Source: UMGS1484 sp045661365
Lineage (GTDB): Bacteria; Bacillota; Clostridia; Oscillospirales; Acutalibacteraceae
Assembly (NCBI GenBank): GCA_045661365.1
Contig: JAZRFL010000178.1
Span: 1 to 15,260, forward strand
Length of the DNA: 15,260 bases
Direction: 5' to 3'
Position numbers and translations under genes: made by a program. Numbering within the stretch: position 1 is the first letter of the stretch; every line of letters starts with the position of its first letter. The notes beneath the pieces are model-generated. The model was not told the DNA's origin, ran no database searches, and worked only from the letters and a program-made list of their open reading frames with translations. Of this stretch, positions 13,389 to 15,260 are shown piece by piece.

Positions 13389-13417
13389 TTGACAAAAAAA
13401 GCAAACGATGTTATACT
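13389..13417 (+). promoter_or_regulatory. Consensus promoter of the membrane protein gene
   Basis: A perfect TTGACA (13389-13394) and TATACT (13412-13417) are spaced by 17 bases. The start at 13446 lies 28 bases downstream, with AAGGTGG (13431-13437) as ribosome binding site. The -35 box is only 5 bases from the -35 box of the divergent esterase promoter. Confidence 0.85.
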
Positions 13418-13445
13418 AAAAAAGTTAAGAAAGGTGGAAAAAGGT

Positions 13446-15191
13446 ATGTCAAAACCCGATATTATTGTTAGTGAACCAAAACCGCAAGCCAAAGGATTTG
13501 CCAAAGCGTTTGTAAGTTGGTTGGTCTATTTTTTGATTTTGGGTGCGGTATATTGGTTTTGGTTGCCGCCGATCCATTGGCAAAGCAGTGAATTTTGGCT
13601 GTTTATTGTGATTGCTTTGATCCTGCGACTGCTTATGGTTGGTTTTTCGGAGCTCCGTCAGGTGTTTCAGGTGGAGAATTTAAAAAACGGTGAGGTCAAG
13701 GAAAATATGAAAAAAACCTCGCTTCTTGTGAAGGTGTTGGGAATCGGTGCGGCATTGATCGTGGTGTTTATGCTGATCAGCGCGGTGCTTGGGTTTGAGA
13801 TTTTTAACGCAACCGGTTATGCGGGGCTTATGACCACTGAAGACGGTGATTTCAGCATCGACGTGGCAGAGATCCCCATGTCCAGCATTCCGGTGGTGGA
13901 TTTAGATACGGCTCAGCGACTGGGTTCTCGTGAACTGGGGGCTATGAGCGATTTGGTTTCTCAGTTTGAAGTAGATGAAACCTTTTATACCCAAATCAAT
14001 TACAAGGGTTCACCGTATCGGGTGACACCGCTTCGTTACGGAGATATGTTTAAGTGGTTTGGAAATCAGGCCGAGGGTATTCCCGCGTATATTACAGTCA
14101 ACATGGTGACCCAAGAAACCGAGTTGGTGCGGTTAAAGCAAGGAATCAAATATTCCGAAAGCGAATATTTTATGCGGGATTTAAAACGGCATTTGCGATT
14201 CCAATATCCCACCAAAATTTTTGACAACATTTCATTTGAATTGGACGACAACGGCGTACCTTATTGGGTAGCCTCTACCGTAGGGTACCGCATAGGTGTA
14301 TGGGACGGTCGTGATATTAACGGTGCGATATTGTGCAATGCCGTTACCGGAGAATGCAACTATTACGAATTAAATCAAGTACCCACGTGGGTGGATCAGG
14401 TGTATTCTTCTGACATTTTGCTGGAACAACTGATCTATAACGGGGAATATCAATCGGGATATTGGAACTCCATTTTTGGACAAAAAGGGGTTTTGCAACC
14501 CACCGACGGGCATAATTACATTGCTATGAACGACGACGTGTATTTGTATACCGGCATGACCTCGGCGGCAGGGGACGAGTCAAACGTTGGATTTGTGCTT
14601 GTGAATTTGCGTACCAAGCAAACCAAATACTATATCTGTCCCGGTGCGGAAGAATACTCTGCCATGGAATCTGCCGAGGGTATGGTACAAGACTTGGGGT
14701 ATTCCGCTACCTTCCCCTTGCTGTTAAACGTAGCCGATCGCCCAACCTATTTTGTAGCGCTGAAAGACTCGGCAGGACTAGTGAAAAAATATGCCTATAT
14801 CGACATGCAACAATATCAGGTGGTGGGCATAGGCAATACCATTGCCGAAGCACGAGAGACCTATACCCAAAAACTGAAAACCGAAGCCAACGTAGAGATC
14901 GAATCAAAGCCACCCACATCCGAAGCGACCACACGGCAGGTGTCGGGTGTGATACAAGCGATTTCGTCTGCGGTGGTAGAGGGGAACACCTGCTACTATA
15001 TTTTGCTGGAACAGGATCAAACGGTATACATTGCCAACGTTTCTGTTAGTGAACAGTTGCCCTTTGCCAAGGCAGGACTTGCGGTTACCTTGACCGTGCC
15101 GATTGAAGCAAAGGACAGTCCTGTTACGGTTACAGGCTATGAAGTGACACCACAAAATACGCAACTGCCAAGCGAACAACCGCCACTGTAA
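13446..15191 (+). CDS. Conserved membrane protein with three N-terminal helices and a large beta-rich external domain, function unknown
   Basis: The 581-residue protein has three hydrophobic helices (about 21-40, 49-67 and 93-117). A long domain (about 118-490) follows, rich in aromatic and beta-forming residues, then a spacer (about 480-495) and a C-terminal domain (about 496-570) with a VSGVIQAISSAVVEGNTCYY-type start that resembles an OB-like beta barrel. The central domain has blocks I recall from a conserved Clostridia family often mislabelled 'Tat pathway signal sequence protein', such as TEDGDF, TQINYKGSPYRVTPL, LKRHLRFQYP, NAVTGEC and ATFPLLLNV. There is no twin-arginine signal here. 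The start at 13446 is chosen because the promoter and the ribosome binding site lie just upstream; the longer in-frame start at 13317 would lie inside the divergent gene. With three helices the large domain is probably outside. The function is unknown. Confidence 0.82.
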   Translation: MSKPDIIVSEPKPQAKGFAKAFVSWLVYFLILGAVYWFWLPPIHWQSSEFWLFIVIALILRLLMVGFSELRQVFQVENLKNGEVKENMKKTSLLVKVLGIGAALIVVFMLISAVLGFEIFNATGYAGLMTTEDGDFSIDVAEIPMSSIPVVDLDTAQRLGSRELGAMSDLVSQFEVDETFYTQINYKGSPYRVTPLRYGDMFKWFGNQAEGIPAYITVNMVTQETELVRLKQGIKYSESEYFMRDLKRHLRFQYPTKIFDNISFELDDNGVPYWVASTVGYRIGVWDGRDINGAILCNAVTGECNYYELNQVPTWVDQVYSSDILLEQLIYNGEYQSGYWNSIFGQKGVLQPTDGHNYIAMNDDVYLYTGMTSAAGDESNVGFVLVNLRTKQTKYYICPGAEEYSAMESAEGMVQDLGYSATFPLLLNVADRPTYFVALKDSAGLVKKYAYIDMQQYQVVGIGNTIAEARETYTQKLKTEANVEIESKPPTSEATTRQVSGVIQAISSAVVEGNTCYYILLEQDQTVYIANVSVSEQLPFAKAGLAVTLTVPIEAKDSPVTVTGYEVTPQNTQLPSEQPPL

Positions 15192-15198
15192 AAATGAT

Positions 15199-15240
15199 AA
15201 AAAGCCATGAACAGCGTACGCCGTTCAGGGCTTTTTTTTT
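15199..15240 (+). terminator. Rho-independent terminator of the membrane protein gene
   Basis: AAAAAGCC (15199-15206) pairs with GGCTTTTT (15229-15236). Inside this, TGAAC (15208-15212) pairs with GTTCA (15223-15227), and GCG-TA-CGC closes the top, with two mismatches in the stem. A run of nine T residues ends it (15232-15240). Confidence 0.88.
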
Positions 15241-15260
15241 ATATGGGGTCATACACCCAT

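Noticed and set aside
13317..13445. Upstream extension of the membrane protein to the ATG at 13317
   Set aside because: It would overlap the divergent esterase gene and contain both promoters; the start at 13446 has its own ribosome binding site.

Overview
The window looks like chromosomal DNA of a gut-type Clostridia (Oscillospirales/Ruminococcaceae-like) bacterium. Evidence: purine-rich AGGAGG ribosome binding sites, consensus sigma-A-type promoters (several with a TATACT -10 box), Sec signal peptides of Gram-positive type, a type I dockerin, a BspA-like leucine-rich-repeat surface protein, and hairpin-rich intergenic repeats of a kind common in these genomes. The taxonomic placement is an inference. 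No phage, insertion sequence, CRISPR array, tRNA or rRNA was recognised.

Layout. 1-890 is almost entirely intergenic repeat DNA: a terminator, then two full copies and one half copy of a hairpin-forming repeat. 948-1607 is a flavodoxin-fold NADH azoreductase/quinone reductase. 1686-3323 is a secreted, C-terminally membrane-anchored LRR_5 protein ending at a clear terminator. 3324-4071 holds a degenerate third copy of the repeat, an AT-rich stretch and a strong promoter. 4072-10986 is the dominant gene, a 2304-residue secreted protein made of an N-terminal beta domain, one CBM9-like domain, six related beta-sandwich modules, about eleven alanine-rich helical repeats and a C-terminal dockerin, with no catalytic domain seen. 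11136-12590 is a two-gene operon (DUF2148 Fe-S protein, then a serine beta-lactamase-like hydrolase). It converges through a shared bidirectional terminator on an alpha/beta-hydrolase esterase gene (12630-13331, minus strand). That gene diverges, through back-to-back promoters, from a conserved three-helix membrane protein (13446-15191), which ends at a terminator.

How the parts may work together. The dockerin protein and the LRR protein are both exported surface proteins. The dockerin implies docking onto a cohesin-bearing scaffold encoded elsewhere, with the beta modules as glycan or protein binders spaced by helical struts. The remaining genes look like ordinary housekeeping or accessory metabolism with no shared pathway visible.

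Most notable: (a) the architecture of the giant dockerin protein and its repeated beta module; (b) its extreme codon bias, with 2,069 consecutive codons lacking TTA, CTA and TCA, so that the opposite strand is open for over 6 kb; (c) the intergenic repeat, whose copies carry different but self-complementary stem sequences at the same positions, i.e. compensatory change.
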